From Welwitschia mirabilis (taxonomy: Eukaryota; Gnetophyta; Gnetopsida; Welwitschiales), in assembly GCA_051453625.1 (NCBI GenBank), contig JBOZIK010000001.1:159473055-159537054 (forward strand): a DNA stretch of 64,000 nucleotides, read 5' to 3'. Positions 45,130-58,738 of the stretch are shown in pieces. The position numbers and the translations under genes are program-made. Positions within the stretch are counted from its first letter, which is position 1, and every line of letters starts with the position of its first letter. The notes under the pieces were generated by a model that saw nothing but the letters and a program-made list of their open reading frames with translations, was not told where the DNA came from and did no database searches.

Positions 45130-46430
45130 TCTACCTTAAAGAAAATGCTAAACCTATGAGATAATCCCAATATAGACTTAATCTAGCCTTTAAGCAAACT
45201 ATAACAGATGAAATCATAAAGCTTATGAATGCTAAAATTATTTACTTTATTTCTGATAGTGAGGGTATTATCCCCTTGATGGTAGTTTCTAAAAAAGATG
45301 GAAAATGGTGTATATGCATAGACTTTCAAAACTTAATGAAGTAACCAAAAAAGACCACTATCCTTTTCCTTTTCTTAATCAAATTTTTGATAGGATTTAG
45401 GGTTATGTTTTTTACTATTTTCTTGATAGTTATAGAATTTATAATCATGTTTGCATTGCTACTAAGAACCAAGCCAAAATCACTTTCACTTCTTCTTTTG
45501 GTACTTCTACTTTTAGATGCATGCCTTTCAAACTTTGTAATGCTCTCAGTACTTTTCAGCATGCTATGATAGGTATCTTTTCTAGTATGCTTGAGAATTT
45601 CATTGAGATTTTCATGGATGACTTCTCTATTTATGCTAAAACCTTTAAACAAATCTTAGATGATTTAGAAAAAGTCTAAGATCAATGCATTTCTAGTGGC
45701 CTCCACTTGAGTTGGGAAAAGAATCTTTTTCTTATATAGAGTGGCATTATTTTAGGTCACCATAGCTCTTGGAAGAGGATTAGAATGGATACTTCTAAAG
45801 TTAGTACTATTCAAAATCTTAGTCCCCCACAAATATCAAATAGATCCAATCTTTCCTTAGTTATTGTGGTTTTTTCTATCGGTTCATTCATGATCATGCT
45901 TTTATTTGTAAACCCCTTTACTTGTTACTAGAGAAATATGCCAAATTCAAATGGAATGGATCTTTTTAACTTTCTTTTAATATTTTTGAACATAAACTAT
46001 CTTATGCTCCTATAATGACGAGACCCGATTGGGTGCTTGATTTTAAGATTATGTGTGATGTGAGTAAATTTGCTGTGAATGGGGCTCTTTATCAAAAATA
46101 TGAGAATGATTTTAAAGTTATATCTTATCATAGCAAATATTTATCTAGAGCTTAAATAATGCTAGCCATTATTTTTTTTCTTGATTCTCTTAGACATTAT
46201 CTTTTAGGCTTTCACATGAATGTTTACACCAATTATGATGTCATTCATTAGCTCATGACCAAGAAAGGTTTTAGTATCCCTTGGATTAGATGAATCATTC
46301 TTATGTAAGACTTTAACTTAACCATCATAGATAAAATAGGGAAGCATAATTATGTTACCGATTATTTGTCTCAGATTCCTTCTTCTTCAGATGATACAAT
46401 CATTGATAATTCTTTTCTTGGTAAGCAAAT
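45130..46430 (+). pseudogene. E2 reverse transcriptase and RNase H remnant
   Basis: RT starts ITDEIIKLMNAKIIYFISDS near 45203-45262 and continues MVVSKKDGKWCICIDFQN (45281-45335). The lesions after it include stops near 45342 and 45400. The segment AKITFTSSFGTSTFRCMPFK near 45474-45534 and the catalytic FMDDFSIY at 45611-45634 are intact. LSWEKNLFLI and GIILGHH follow. RNase H reads LDFKIMCDVSKFAVNGALYQ near 46033-46092 with the first Asp present, then YLSRA near 46138, and the late run GKHNYVTDYLSQIP near 46338-46380. All are in Athila wording. Confidence 0.92.
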
Positions 46431-46449
46431 TTTCATTATTTATTCTTCT

Positions 46450-47700
46450 CATCCTCCTCCATGATATGCTAACATTGTGAACTATCTTGTAACCATGAAA
46501 ACACTACAACATTGGATCTATAACCAATGCAAATCGTTTCTCTATAGGATAGGTAACTATGAGTGGATCGAGCCACATTTATACCATAGGTGCAAAGACC
46601 AAATCATGAGAAAATATGTGCTTGATTAGGAGATACCTGATATCCTTCATCTTTATCATAGTAGTATCTATGGAGGACATTTTAGTTAACATAAAACTCT
46701 AATGAAAATCCTTCATTCTAGTTTTTACTAGCCTTTTCTTTTCCATAATTCATTTGATTTTGTTAGAAGATATGATCCTTGTTAGCATTATGGTAGCCTT
46801 GTTCATTCATAGGAAATGCTCCTTGGATCTTTTCTTGAGTGTGAGCCTTTTGATTATTGGGGTATTGTTTTCATATGCCCTATTTATTCATCTTCTTTTA
46901 ATAAAAATTACATTTTAGTGACTATAAATTACATAACTAAATGAGTTACAGCCCTACCCACTTGTTTGAATAATGCCCAAATCATTTGTCATTTTCTTAG
47001 AACTTATATCTTTTATAGATTTGGTTTTCCTATGGTTATCATTAGTGATCAGGGTACTCATCTTATTAATGCACTTTTTAAGAAACTTCTTCTGTTCATT
47101 GGTATAGAACATAAAGTAGCTTATGCTTATCATCCTCAAACTAATGGACAGGCTAAAAATGCCAACAGAGAAATAAAGAAAATGCTCTAAAAACTTATCT
47201 CTATTAATAAAAAGTCTTGGGTTCCTAAGCTTAACAATGTAATTTGGGCTTACCATACTACTTGGCATACTTCTCTTGGTTTTTCACCTTACGAATTTGT
47301 TTATAGCAAAGTTGTATCTTACTGGTTGATGTGTATTATAATTCTTATCATACATCTCATTAACTTAATATTGTAGATTTTGATGAAAACTGTAAGTATA
47401 GATTATCCCAATTATATCATCTTGATGAAAAAAGAACTAGTATCATACATTGCCAAATAATCCATAAAGCCTAAGTAAAGTTCAAACATGATAAAAGGAT
47501 TTTTCATAAAAAGTTTAAACTCAATCAACTTATCTTGTTATATAATGCTAGATTTAATCTTTTGAATAACAAGTTAACCTCTAAATGATTAGGTCCTTGT
47601 ATTATAGAAAAAGTACATTTTAATGGCTTAGTTAAAATTTTAGATTTATAAACTAGAGAGATTCAGAAGATTAATAGGTAACAGTTAAAATTATATGAGG
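46450..47700 (+). pseudogene. E2 integrase remnant
   Basis: The zinc-binding part reads LHLYHSSIYGGHFS near 46642. The core start reads FDYWGIVFICPIYSS near 46849, so the first catalytic Asp has become Val. From 46966 a 74-codon open frame reads through FGFPMVIISDQGTHLIN (second Asp kept) and YHPQTNGQAKNANREIKKML (Glu kept), then a stop. SWVPKLNNVIWAYHTTWHTS and GFSPYEFVYSK follow near 47215-47310. The order and wording are those of Athila integrase. It would be inactive. Confidence 0.92.
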
Positions 47701-47889
47701 GAACTATAAACATGATAGAAGCACTTATTTTAGAGGTTTTCATTGGTGAGAAGAACTTCCTCCCTATCATTGTATAAGTTATTTCTCAGTCTACTCCTTT
47801 AGTTAAATATTATAATATTATCTGATGATCTTTCAAAGTTGACTTTTGTATTACTTTATGAAGTTTTATGATTAGTTTTATACTTGGAC

Positions 47890-48690
47890 ATTTACAGGTG
47901 GTAAGATTAGATTCACCCAATCTTGAGACATTCCCATATCTATGGACTTCATTTAAAGGAAGATGCCTTGGTTTCTAGTGTTTTTTTCAACTATGTTAAA
48001 ATATTGGATTATTTGGAAGTGTTTTTCTATCTTTTATCTCACTTATTCACGTTCATCTTTTTGAGTATGTGATCATGTGAGAATTTTAGTATGAAGAGAG
48101 AGAGAGAGAGAGAGAGAGAGATAATGATCATGAGTTATTATATTTTGTGCTTTAAAGAAAAATACATGGTCACCATGATGTTCTACTATACCTAAGTAAA
48201 TATTTTTAAAAGGAATCTTTGGCAGTGTTGGTAGCTGTGAAAACACTAATAGGGAGTCAGTTGGCCATGTTTCATGAATTATTACTCCTCTGATAGTGGT
48301 TGTACTCCCCTCATCATAAAAAAAGAAATAAAAACTTTGAGGTTAGGAATTAGTGGTATTCTTGGTATCATCAGACACATTTTGTATTCCTAGACTTTTA
48401 GTATTTCCACTTGATCATTTCACTTTTGAGGATTGGAGTGAGTTTGTGGAGTGAGAATAGGTGAGTTCATTTTTAAGTAACTTGTAACTTTAACATTCAT
48501 TATTATATACACTTAAAGCTTTGACTATCATCATAACCACTACCTTTTTAAATGAACTTTATTATGTTAATACATTTTATGATGCATATTTACTTAGGTG
48601 ATGTTATAATCTTTTCCTTGGAAGTTTTCTAGGTTAGTACTTAGGATATATAAACAACCTTTTTCTTGTTCCTCGTGTCCATTTTTCACT
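47890..48690 (+). other. Conserved post-pol noncoding block of E2
   Basis: Collinear with 10380-11170 of E1: hairpin at 47903-47924, TTGGTAGCTGTGAAAACAC near 48225, AGTGGTTGTACTCCCCTCAT near 48295, GTAACTTGTAACTTT near 48478 and ATCATCATAACCACTAC near 48529. No open frame spans it. Confidence 0.75.
48095..48121. repeat. (AG)n microsatellite
   Basis: About 13 AG units. E1 has an A-rich tract at the corresponding place (10590-10622), so this spot may be prone to simple-repeat growth. Confidence 0.95.
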
Positions 48691-49020
48691 TTGTTTTTTT
48701 CTTCGATTTTCTAGTTTAGGATTTCAAAGTTATTTCTACATTTTCTTATTTTTTCATAGGACCTTAATAATTTAGTCATTTTCTTGTTGTTCGATTACGA
48801 TAAAATGTTTTTCTAAAAATACATTTGTAAAAATGCTTAAAAAGAACATCTTTTCCAAAATCTTCATGGATTCCCTTATAGGTTACTGAGTTATAAGTCT
48901 ATCATGCTTTAATTTTTTTATTTGGGCACATTCATGCAGCTTTTATTATAGGTTTTTAACCTAGATAGTCTATTTTCTTTAGCCATATATTTTTATTTTA
49001 TGTGTATTTATCCTTTTTCT

Positions 49021-49800
49021 TTGGTTTTCTTGGTTTTTCTTGGTTTTCTATGTGATTTTCTATTTTTTGTCTTTTTCTTTTTTAGAACTATCACTTAAAA
49101 GATCATATCTGAGCCTAACTTTTATGGCTAACCTTTTTTTTTTTTTTTGAAAATATTTTTGATGCCCCATTGTTCATATGGTCATCTAGACGACACTATG
49201 GCAAATGATGATCTGATTTTTTTTCTGAGAGCCATCGTAGGGCTCTCATCCAGATGACGTGCAGATGATAGTATGATAAAACCATAACTCAAATTCTTTT
49301 TCCTTATTTTCACTCATTTTCTTATTATTTTAATCCATTATTCTAAGAAATGATGACCTCTATGGCTAGTATTAGCATCTTAGAACTTATCCCGCTTGAT
49401 TTCATTGCCAAATTCACAAGATTTCATCAAATTTACAAAAATGAAGTATGTTTCTTTCTCCTCCTATTTTTTATTTTTTTCTTGTTTTTTAGCCTTTCTA
49501 TGTGCAGTTTTCACATATATCATTTAGTTTTTTTCACTCTTCATTTTGAAACTTACAGATTTAAAATTCATCTTGTATTTTGAAGTTATGATTATTTTTA
49601 CATATTATGAGGTATTTTTAGGTTTTTCCATTTCAAACTCGTTTCTTACAAACTTTTGTTTAAATCATAGTGATCCTTTAGGTAAAATTGATCAGTTCGA
49701 CATGTTTTATGAGTTTGTTATATTATATTTTTCATTTGGGTACTTTAAAATTTTACTTTATTCGAGCCTACTAAAAATTTAGTTTTCACATTTTTTTCGA
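49021..49800. other. E2 region between post-pol block and env-like ORF
   Basis: T-rich, with a triple CTTGGTTTT run at 49021-49049. Frames at 49350-49583 and 49546-49782 are Phe/Leu-rich. The first (MMTSMASISILELIPLDFIA) may hold the start of the env-like protein but is not certain. A GGATGAC-like module near 49175-49255 recalls the LTR motif. Confidence 0.4.
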
Positions 49801-49959
49801 TTTTCTCCTTTTTTCTCTCATGTTTAGGTAATTTAGGACACATTGCATTTTTTAGAGGGGGTATAACATAGTTTTAGTATTTTTGCTAGTTTTTCATCGA
49901 TTTTAGGAGTTTTTATTATGCATTCATGTGACAATTTGACTTGTTTATCTATTTTCACA

Positions 49960-51240
49960 TGATGATTCCATGTTTTAAATTGAGTAGGTCATGTATGCAT
50001 AGAGCTAGACAGGTTGAGGTTATAACTGAACCTATAAAGTAGGAGGCATGCCCTTTAGTCAATCCTAAGATAGAGCATGTAGAGCACGTGCTTTCGCCAC
50101 CTCGACATGGATGATCCTTGAGTATTTAAATAACTAGTATTCATGTTAATAGATATTTTAGAGACTTCATGTATTACATAGAGCCAGAGGTAGATCAAAT
50201 GTTGATAGATATATGACTAAGATGGATCATAAATATGCATGATTTATATATGCTTCAGAGATGAGAGAGTTTTATGACACCATGCATATAGAAAGGCAAC
50301 CTGATGCTCATGGTTAGATCAAGGATATTGTCATCGCTTTCATTAGAGAACCATGAGATAATTATCCTCCCATCCTAGATTATAATCATTATAGACCAGG
50401 GCTTGGGAGTATGCATATCCATTCAACTAGTGGGATAGAGGAGCATCGAGCCTATGACACCATATCAGATATACCAGCTAATTTGACCATAGATCAATGG
50501 GGTATAAATGTTACCTAGTTGATCCCCACATATAGATTTTCACATAGAGGACTAATTCATAACATTATTCTATCATTTCATGACAGTCATGCTATAGTGA
50601 CACACTTCTATATTCTGGCAGCTTTCTGTTAAGGGAAGCAGATGGACTTACCCACTTTTATTTGGAGAAGACTTAGTTCTATGATTGAGGCATAACATTT
50701 ACAGACACTTAGTTATTCATGCCTCCTCTTAGTTTCTTTTTAAATGATTTGAACTACCAAAGTTCATAGATGAGTATCATGTCTCACATATTCAAACTTC
50801 TGCTTGCTATTTATAGAATATGGATATACAAGTGTCAGGAGAGGCAGAGAGATCTCACATACAAAGACCTATGGTTGGATCTTCCTTAGAGTAGATTTAG
50901 GTTCTTTAGCTGAGATCACTAAGACTATCAGAGGTTTCATTGACACTGGTATCTAGGCACTTGATTGGAGGATTCAAACCTTTAAGTTAATAGTTGAGCA
51001 ACAGATCCTATCTATCAAGAGGAGAGTATAGGACATAGAGGATCAGATGATGGACATGTGTCAATGCATTATCTTTATCCAACAAAAATTTAACCATAGA
51101 TATTTCAGAGTCAGCTCGTATCTGAGGTGATGAGACAGTAAGATTCATTATTAAATCTTTAGATATTCATATCCCTATAAATCTTGAGCATTCTTCTTTT
51201 TCTTCCCCTGCTCCTAAGCTAGCTTCCTAAGCAGAGTTCA
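49960..51240 (+). pseudogene. E2 env-like ORF remnant (Athila third ORF)
   Basis: Between pol and the PPT, frames show ASEMREFYDTMHIERQPDAHG near 50257-50316, KDIVIAFIREP, and YRFSHRGLIHNIILSFHDSH near 50530-50590, followed by LAAFC and MDLPTFIWRRL. The middle part resembles the domain annotated as putative plant transposon protein in Athila elements: an (R)-x-x-x-H-x-x-x-H region, then a short run with a small-residue turn and ID/MDL. The end (FKLIVEQQILSIKRRV near 50983) looks like a coiled coil. No signal peptide or transmembrane segment is evident, so an envelope role is not shown. Family knowledge supplies the name. Confidence 0.65.
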
Positions 51241-51764
51241 TCATGCGTAGACGAGGGGAGTGAATTTGCATTATATTTTGTATCTACCCTTCTATACTTT
51301 TTACACTAAAAAATCCTTCTGATATTATATGGACATATCATTTTTCAGCATGATGTACTCATTTCATTCTAATTATTACATGATTATCCTTTGATTTTTT
51401 TTATGATGATTTTATTATACTTGGGCAAATATTTTATACTTAACTATTTATTTCAATGGAGGGATGTTTATCATGATTAACTAATTATCTATGAAAATGA
51501 AATTTTGTTACAAGTTCTAGTTTTTAAAACTCTTACTTGAGCCTATTGGGCCATCTATCATCTGGATGATAACCTAGATGACTAGCTTCTAATGCTTACA
51601 TAGGTGGTTTTTTAAGTGGTTTTAATTCTTTAAAAATTTAGTTTCTATCTCTAAAACATTCTGCAAACTTTTCTGAGATTAGTTATCCTATTTGTTTTTA
51701 TTGTCTAATAAGTTGGCTTGTATACATGATTTACTACTTGTTTTTATTAGGGACTGATAAAACT

Positions 51765-51775
51765 AAGTGGAGGAC
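51765..51775 (+). other. E2 polypurine tract
   Basis: AAGTGGAGGAC two bases before the 3' LTR start at 51778. Confidence 0.8.
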
Positions 51776-51777
51776 TA

Positions 51778-52867
51778 TGTTTTATTACCAACTTATGCAT
51801 ATTTGATAGGGTATTCTGAGTCTTTTTGCAAGTAAATAGACAAGTAAATACTTGATTTTCATGATAATGGAGAGAAAAGATGAAAAGAATGAAAATATGC
51901 AATATTCATAATAATTTACAAGCATTTTGAACAAATATGAATACTTTGTATTTCTAATGATAACTTCCTATAAACATTAAGGCTAATGTAATAACTAAAG
52001 AATTACTAAAGGCCATCGTCCACCTCATTGTATGAATGACAATATGGATGACCATGCCAACTAGATGATGACTAAGATCTAACTAGCAGTTGATGTGGAT
52101 TGATTATGAGCTAGTATCATTTCCTCTATCATTTAGATGACTAGCCAGAAAACATTGTTGTAATGCTCGTATTGAACATTCATCAAATTTTTGCTGCTTG
52201 TATTTTCATTTCTCCCTATGTGGCTATTACAGTTTATCCATGCTTTTCTATCTGTACTATTTTCTGTCTTTATTCGATAAATAGAGATCTCTTCCTCAAC
52301 TCCTCCTTGTCTTCATTTTTACCTAAAATTCTCATGATATGAGATCGAAGGTTTAAAGAACCATCCTGTAGTTCCAAAGAGATGTTTCCTTAGTGTTGGA
52401 TAGTGTTTTCTTCATTGAGGTATAACTACATTGTAACAGATGAAGTGTGATTTCTAATCCAGAACATTTTCTTTTTGTGTCTCAACATGTAAATGTTCTT
52501 CTCCCTTATAGCTTATATTGCTTGAGACTTGGTGATAGTTTATCTTGTGGTATAGGTTATGAGGGAATCCTTTGTCAAGATTTTGCTTATTTAGTTTAGG
52601 TTAAGTGCATTGTTATTTCCTTTTCCTAGATTAGCTTACACAAGTATGTTTCATTTTATTTTCATTCATTACAAGTTATTTCTATAGATTAGTTACTAGT
52701 ATTTCTCTTTTGAAAGAAGCTCTCTTATTTCCTACTTTGATCTTTGACGGATTATGACATTTGGGTTAACTCATATCTATATTCGTGTATTGTGTTTGTA
52801 CATTATTATTTGTAATTAACAAGATTCTACTTAGGATTTAAACATTACATAAATACATACTACAACA
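51778..52867 (+). repeat. E2 3' LTR
   Basis: It starts TGTTTTATTACC and ends ATACTACAACA, then CTAAA of the target duplication. It is collinear with 39002-40077. Confidence 0.92.
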
Positions 52868-53906
52868 CTAAACCTCTTATAAAATTTTATGAATTTAACT
52901 TAATAAAATTTAAATCAAATTCCTTACACTTACTTCCTTAGTAGATTGATTGTTACCATTACCTACTTTCTAGTTTTAACTTTGGTTTACTATTTATGAT
53001 TAAAAAATAAATGAATGCATTTATTAATGTCTTTAGATTAAGATTAAGTAAATGTTAATTTTCATCATTATGCTTTTCATTAGCCCTTGAGTTATCTTAA
53101 TGTTGATTACTTGGTGCAACTGAATTGGCCTTAAGGGTTGGTTGATGAAATTGAGACATCTATATTGAATGGAAAAATATTACAAGATTTGGTTTGAGAT
53201 ATAAATAAATACTATATTACTAGAAACTAATATTAGTATTTTATGATCTTAATAAGAATGGTATTATCATATTGAATAATTAGATTACTAATGTCTTTTA
53301 AAATTTTTAAACTAAATAATTAGATTGGCCCTTTTCCTTGATTTTGAATGGATATGATTTATTAGGTTTACAAGTTAATAATAGGGATTATCTTTTAGCA
53401 TTAAATGATTTACTTGAGAAGGACTATGATCTAGAATTGGAATATAGTTAGCCTAAAATGGTATTATTTAATCAGTTTTGAATGTATATATAATTAGGAT
53501 GTATTTTCATTTATTTATTTATTCATATTTTTTTAAAAATGATCAAGCTCTATAGGGTATTATATAATGTCATGGGCTTACAGGTAAAAATTTAAACTAT
53601 TATGATTTAGAAATAATTTTAATTTACCTAAATGATCATTATTTTTTCTATAAGCTAGTATAGTTTTTTAAAGATATGATTATAAACTAATCATCCTTCT
53701 AAGATTATGTAGAAATTATAATTATCATGATTACAATTAATTTCATGATTAGTTAGGGTTAGGGTTATTATAATTATACTTAACTTCATGATTTTTTAAT
53801 AATTAGGGTTATCAAGGATATATTTAGCTTTATAATTATTTAAGAATTAGGATAATCATGGAATATAATTATAATTAATTAATATAAATGTAATTAAAGT
53901 TAACAT
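52868..53906 (-). pseudogene. E5 gag remnant, N-terminal part, and leader
   Basis: Read on the minus strand toward E2, the last codons before the insertion are KLNS, a stop, NFIRGL. Joined to GPSKV beyond E2 they match the chromovirus gag start F-R-x-L-N-P-P-x-F-x-G-G-x-D-P-x-x-A. The remainder up to the primer site at 53907 is leader sequence and broken N-terminal gag without clear motifs. Confidence 0.65.
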
Positions 53907-53921
53907 GGGGCTCTAATACCA
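53907..53921 (-). other. E5 primer binding site
   Basis: Minus-strand TGGTATTAGAGCCCC, the initiator-Met-tRNA site with one C-to-T change, lies three bases after the LTR end at 53925. Confidence 0.8.
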
Positions 53922-53924
53922 TTA

Positions 53925-56503
53925 TGAAACATCCCAACTTAAATTACTCTTATTAAGCATACTTTTTTTATTTGAATTTAACTTAAGTAAAATGCTTATC
54001 CTAACTTGATATCAACTTCTACATATTTTTTATTAGCATAATTATATATTATTAGGAAAAAAATTATAAATATTTTTTATGAAAATATTATTTTGGTTTG
54101 TAAACAATAGCAATTTCAATTATATCCTTTAGTTCTTCCTAGTTTTGCACTACAGAGAGATATCTTGTATATGGCTAATGGGACATCAACTTGTTTTAAT
54201 ATAAACATAGAAATAGGTTTATCATAATTCCTAAGCAATATAATAAGAGATTGTATCTTCTATTAATTGTATTTCAACTCAATGTCTAATGACCATTAGA
54301 TGTGTTTTGATTCTATTTTAGATTCTAGACAAAATAAATAAGAATGGACTTAATTCCATGAGCTTAGACTTAACCTTGATATACCAACAAAAGGTGATGA
54401 GTTGTATATGAAGTAAATGCATGTCTGTAAGTAACTCTTAATTTCTTGAAGAATCTCAAAAGGGTAAAACATGATCCTTTGATACTAATGGCTTGAGATA
54501 TTAAGTCAAAATAAGTCCATGCATGAGTAGAATTGGAGAGTGGTGATTAAATCCACAATAGAAAGGTTTTATATAAAAATGAAATGTAACTCATCTTGAT
54601 GATAAAATCCATGTGTGAAGATGAACTTTATAAGAATTACCTTCATTCAATTCTAATTTGATAAATACACTATGCAAATGAATGCATAGAAATTCTAAGT
54701 AATATGCATATTTAGTTGATTAGTTACCTTTAAAAGAATAATAAGTATAACTTCATTGGATTTATTTATTGCAAACAGTCACAAATAGAAGAAAAGAAAG
54801 TCATACATGACATTCATTTGACATATTAGAAAATAATTATATTTAAAAAATATGATAATGAAAATCAAGCTATTATAAAAATTGGTTTTGTTTCGACATT
54901 AATAATAGTACCTTCTAAATAAATCAAAATCCTATTCCAAATTTTATTTGAGAAAAATATTCTATGCATGAAACCATACTCTCCTTAAATCCCTTTCTTC
55001 AAGTTTAACTAATAACCTTCTAACATGATTATATGATTAATGAAGAGAAAAGAAAATTCAAAAACATAATTCTTACTTAGAATTCACTTACATAAAAAGA
55101 TCAATAAATGGGATAAAAATCAAAAGAACTAATTAAGTTGACTAGATTATCAAAATAGAAACCCTCATAAATTTTATTAATATTTAATAAGATAACAGGA
55201 AGTAGAGAATAATGGGATTTTATATACGAATAAGAAGTATTAATAATATTATACTGTTAAATCAATATTAAAGTATATCTTTTAATCAAACTTATGCTAA
55301 AAAAGGAAATTCACTTAATATTCAAGAATAAAGGCCTTAATAATAAGGGCATAGACTAGTCTTTCTTAAAGAAAATATAAATCAAATGATATAGAATTAG
55401 ATTGATTAATTATTATAAATCTTAAACCATTAGCTTCTTATCATAATTTTATTAAATATATTTCCTTTAATTAATTAGATATTTTGGACTTTTAAAGAGG
55501 ATTTCATAATTACAAATTCATAATAAATTATATATAAAAGAAAAAATGTACTATTATAGTTTTTTTAACTAGATAATAATATAGAATTTAAAAATTAACT
55601 AATAAAAATTACATTAATTAGAAAAATTAATGCACAAAATTAATTTAAAGTAAACAAATTTAATGAGCCTTAAGATGAACATGAAGGACTCTCTAGTGTA
55701 AATGAGATTGATGATTAAATAATCCATTCTAATAAGAGGATTCTAATGCATATATGATGCATTATGGAATTATTAATTCATTGAATTATGAAAACTAAAA
55801 CATGGGTACCTAACTATTATAGTGCAATCCTTAGCTACTTAGCTAAATTCTTTTATTAGTAACCCCATTAACCAAATGTGTAAAAAGATCCATCAAACCT
55901 CTCCCTCATCTTGGTTTAAGCCAAATGAGAAAAAAAAAAAATTTAATAGGATAAAGATTTAAAAACGTTATATAATGGCCTAATATAATACTATATAATG
56001 TTATAAATGTCCTCAAGAAAAGAGATAACATATGAATACAATAAGTAGAGGAAACATACTTGGGAAAGTAATGATTAAAGGCTCCTAATTGTTAAAGATT
56101 GATGAAAATTTAATGAAGTTCTAATCTCCAGGAAAGTTCTATACTCAAAAACAAGAGAATAGAAAGAGAAGAAAATAATATGAAAGAGTGAGAAGAGAAT
56201 TTGATAGTATCCACTTACCTTAAAAAATGGAAAATTGGTTTTCAAGAGAGGGCAAAGCTCTATTTATAGGTAAATAATGGTTTAAAATCCTTAAATCAAT
56301 TGGTTAAAGACCTCACATACTAATTTATCCATGAGGTAATATGATCACATTAAAGTAAATGAGATTAACCACATTAACCTAGATAATATGGTCAATAATA
56401 GGTTATCTTAGCTTACATGATAAGTGACATTGATGCATGAATTTAAAAAAAATCATATTTATGACTTATCCACCTAATTAGAATGAGTAATTATCTTTTT
56501 TTA
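53925..56503 (-). repeat. E5 LTR (far end truncated or uncertain)
   Basis: In minus sense the LTR ends GGGATGTTTCA at 53925. It has a TATA motif CCTATAAATAGAGC at 56270-56257 and a splice-donor-like GGTAAGTGG at 56219-56211. Its start is not seen; E4 begins at about 56504 and may have inserted into the U3. No second E5 LTR was found in the window. Confidence 0.6.
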
Positions 56504-57263
56504 TGTTTCTAGCCAAATTAATCATATTTAACATCATGTTTGGAGTATGTTTTTAGGACCTTTTTATAGGTGTAATTCTTAAATTGATCACTTTTGATGT
56601 CAACGATCAAAAATAAAGAATTAATAATAATTTAAATTAAAAGTAAGTAATTATAAAGCATTTGAGGAAAGAGTGGGAAATATGACAATGCTGTAGGACA
56701 CATGCAATAGTGACATGATGGTAACATTGAAGATACATGATGATAGCATTAATTAGTAGGGGCATCATGATTTAAAGGCTAAGTTTTGAATGCTTCATGA
56801 TAAACTTGTCATGTCTAGATTTTTCAAGTTCAAGGATCTAGCTCAAAATTTTAATTAAAATAATTTTATTATTATATAATCATCAAGATAGTTTAATTAT
56901 TATAAGTATTTACTTCCTGACTTTCATTGGTGTAATTTTATCATGGAAATTTTGTGCTATAATTCCTTACATTGTGTAGTAGTTATGATTTTGCCCTTGT
57001 TGAAAATTCTTATGATTTAATTATGATTAAAATTTATGAACTATATCTTGAAAATAGTTTAAATATGCTTTTTGAAAATTAATTGTTATTTCATAATAAG
57101 CATTACTATTTATTGTTATGATATTAATGCACATAGTGTCATAGCAAGGAATGGACTAAGGGTGGTTACTACACCTTTACCAACTTTTACCACCTTAATC
57201 ACCCTTCTTTATGATGTTTTATCTTCATATTCTCATGACCCTTTATATTCCACCAAATCTTAG

Positions 57264-57277
57264 TTATAAATAAAACC
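57264..57277 (+). promoter_or_regulatory. TATA box of E8 LTR
   Basis: TTATAAATAAAACC followed by a C/T-rich stretch, about 455 bases into the LTR. The plus-strand frame 57455-57742 downstream is a Phe/Tyr-rich reading of repeated TGGTTTTTAT and is not a gene. Confidence 0.55.
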
Positions 57278-58726
57278 CTTTTTCTCCTTTTCCCTCACTT
57301 TCACTTTGGAGAATCCTTTACTACTGAATCTTAGAGCCTGGATAAGCCTTCAAACCTTTGAGCCTTGAAATCTTTGGAAGGTCTTAAATCTTCATTTTAA
57401 TTAGGATGTGGTTTTATGGTTTTTATTTACTAAAATCTTCATTTTAATTAGGGTGTGGTTTTATGGTTTTTATTTACTTTTTTGAATGGTTCTTATCTTC
57501 TTCCATTTTATTCTTGTATAATTTTATGGTTTTCATTTCCTTTCTTGTATGGTTTTTATGTTATTTTGATTCCTTTCTTGTATGGATCTTATGGTATTTC
57601 GTTTTATTCTTATTTGGTTTATGAATTAATTAAATTTTTTATATGGTTTATGATCTTCATTTCATTCTTGTATAGTTCTTGGTTTTTTATTTACTTCTTG
57701 CATAGTCCTTATTTCTTACATCTTGATTATTCTTATTTTTAAATTATTTTATCATTATTAAATTCTCGTATGATTATTCTTACATATTGTTTAGAGTTAC
57801 TTATTCTATTTGTACTTCATACACCTGATAGTGGTGCTTTTCTTGGGTACTTGTATGACAACCATTCTTATCTTATTTAAATCTTGTAATGAGTTGTTAA
57901 TTTGACTTATTTTGGTTATAGACCTTGGTTGATGACTTTTGGATAAGAAAACTAAAACTAGCTAGGATAACCAGTTGTTTATACTTTAGAAAGTGATTCT
58001 CTTTAAAGAGAGTTCTAAGATCATTAAACTGAACTTCCAAGATTAATAAGGAAAAATGTAACTAATTTACCACTTGTTCCTTCTAGGTTGTATGCAATGA
58101 GATTACCAAAATCTATTATGAACTAACAGTAAAGAAAGATTAATTGAAATGAAGCCTTGATCCTTTCTAGTTTATTTTAGTTATCCCTTCCTCACTTATA
58201 AATCTTTTTTCCCTCACATACCTTATCATGGACTATACTGGGAATTATGAAGGTTATAGTTTTCACACCATGTTGTTTGTGTTTAATAGGTGGTTAAGTA
58301 AAGCATAGAAAAAGCTGATTTATCTTTTCAAGAAGGGCTTAGAGATGTTAATTTTTCTAACTTGTACATGAGAAATTATTAAAATGGAGTGATTTATTCA
58401 TCCTTGTAACTTGTAATCTATTATATCTTATGGTTGACTCTTGACAATTGATGTTAATATGATATTTGTAGTATCTTAGAAGTAAAGAAGTATTTATTTT
58501 CTCTTATATATAAACATTATTGGAGTTATTTATTTCCTTTACCTACAAAAGTTAGTTATGAATGTATTATTGTATGCATTTAGATCTAGTAAGAATTTAT
58601 GGCTTAAATATTTACTAAAATCATTTGTGAAAGTCTAAGATTTTTAGTTGTGGAAAAGTAGAATGTTACATTTTCATATTAGAGCTACATGAATTTTTAA
58701 GGTGCAAAATTCAGGATGTTACATTT

Positions 58727-58738
58727 TGGTATCAGAGC
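58727..58738 (+). other. E8 primer binding site
   Basis: TGGTATCAGAGC, an exact initiator-Met-tRNA site, three bases after the LTR end at 58723. Confidence 0.9.

Larger units (their letters stand above)
39002..52867 (+). mobile_element. E2: complete Athila-like Ty3/gypsy element nested in E5
   Basis: A 13,866-bp element with LTRs of 1076 and 1090 bp, an Athila primer site, gag with CCHC knuckle, protease, RT, RNase H, integrase, a post-pol block, an env-like ORF and a PPT. Its target duplication is TTAAA at 38997-39001 and CTAAA at 52868-52872 (4 of 5 match). Removing the element and one duplication joins E5 gag in frame on the minus strand. A solo LTR (42108-43777) lies inside it. All coding regions are broken. 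Confidence 0.94.

Noticed and set aside
45326-45652. 108-codon minus-strand frame
   Set aside because: It is antisense to E2 RT containing FMDD on the plus strand.
57455-57742. 95-codon plus-strand frame with apparent membrane segments
   Set aside because: It is a reading of repeated TGGTTTTTAT-like sequence inside the E8 LTR; aromatic richness reflects T-richness.
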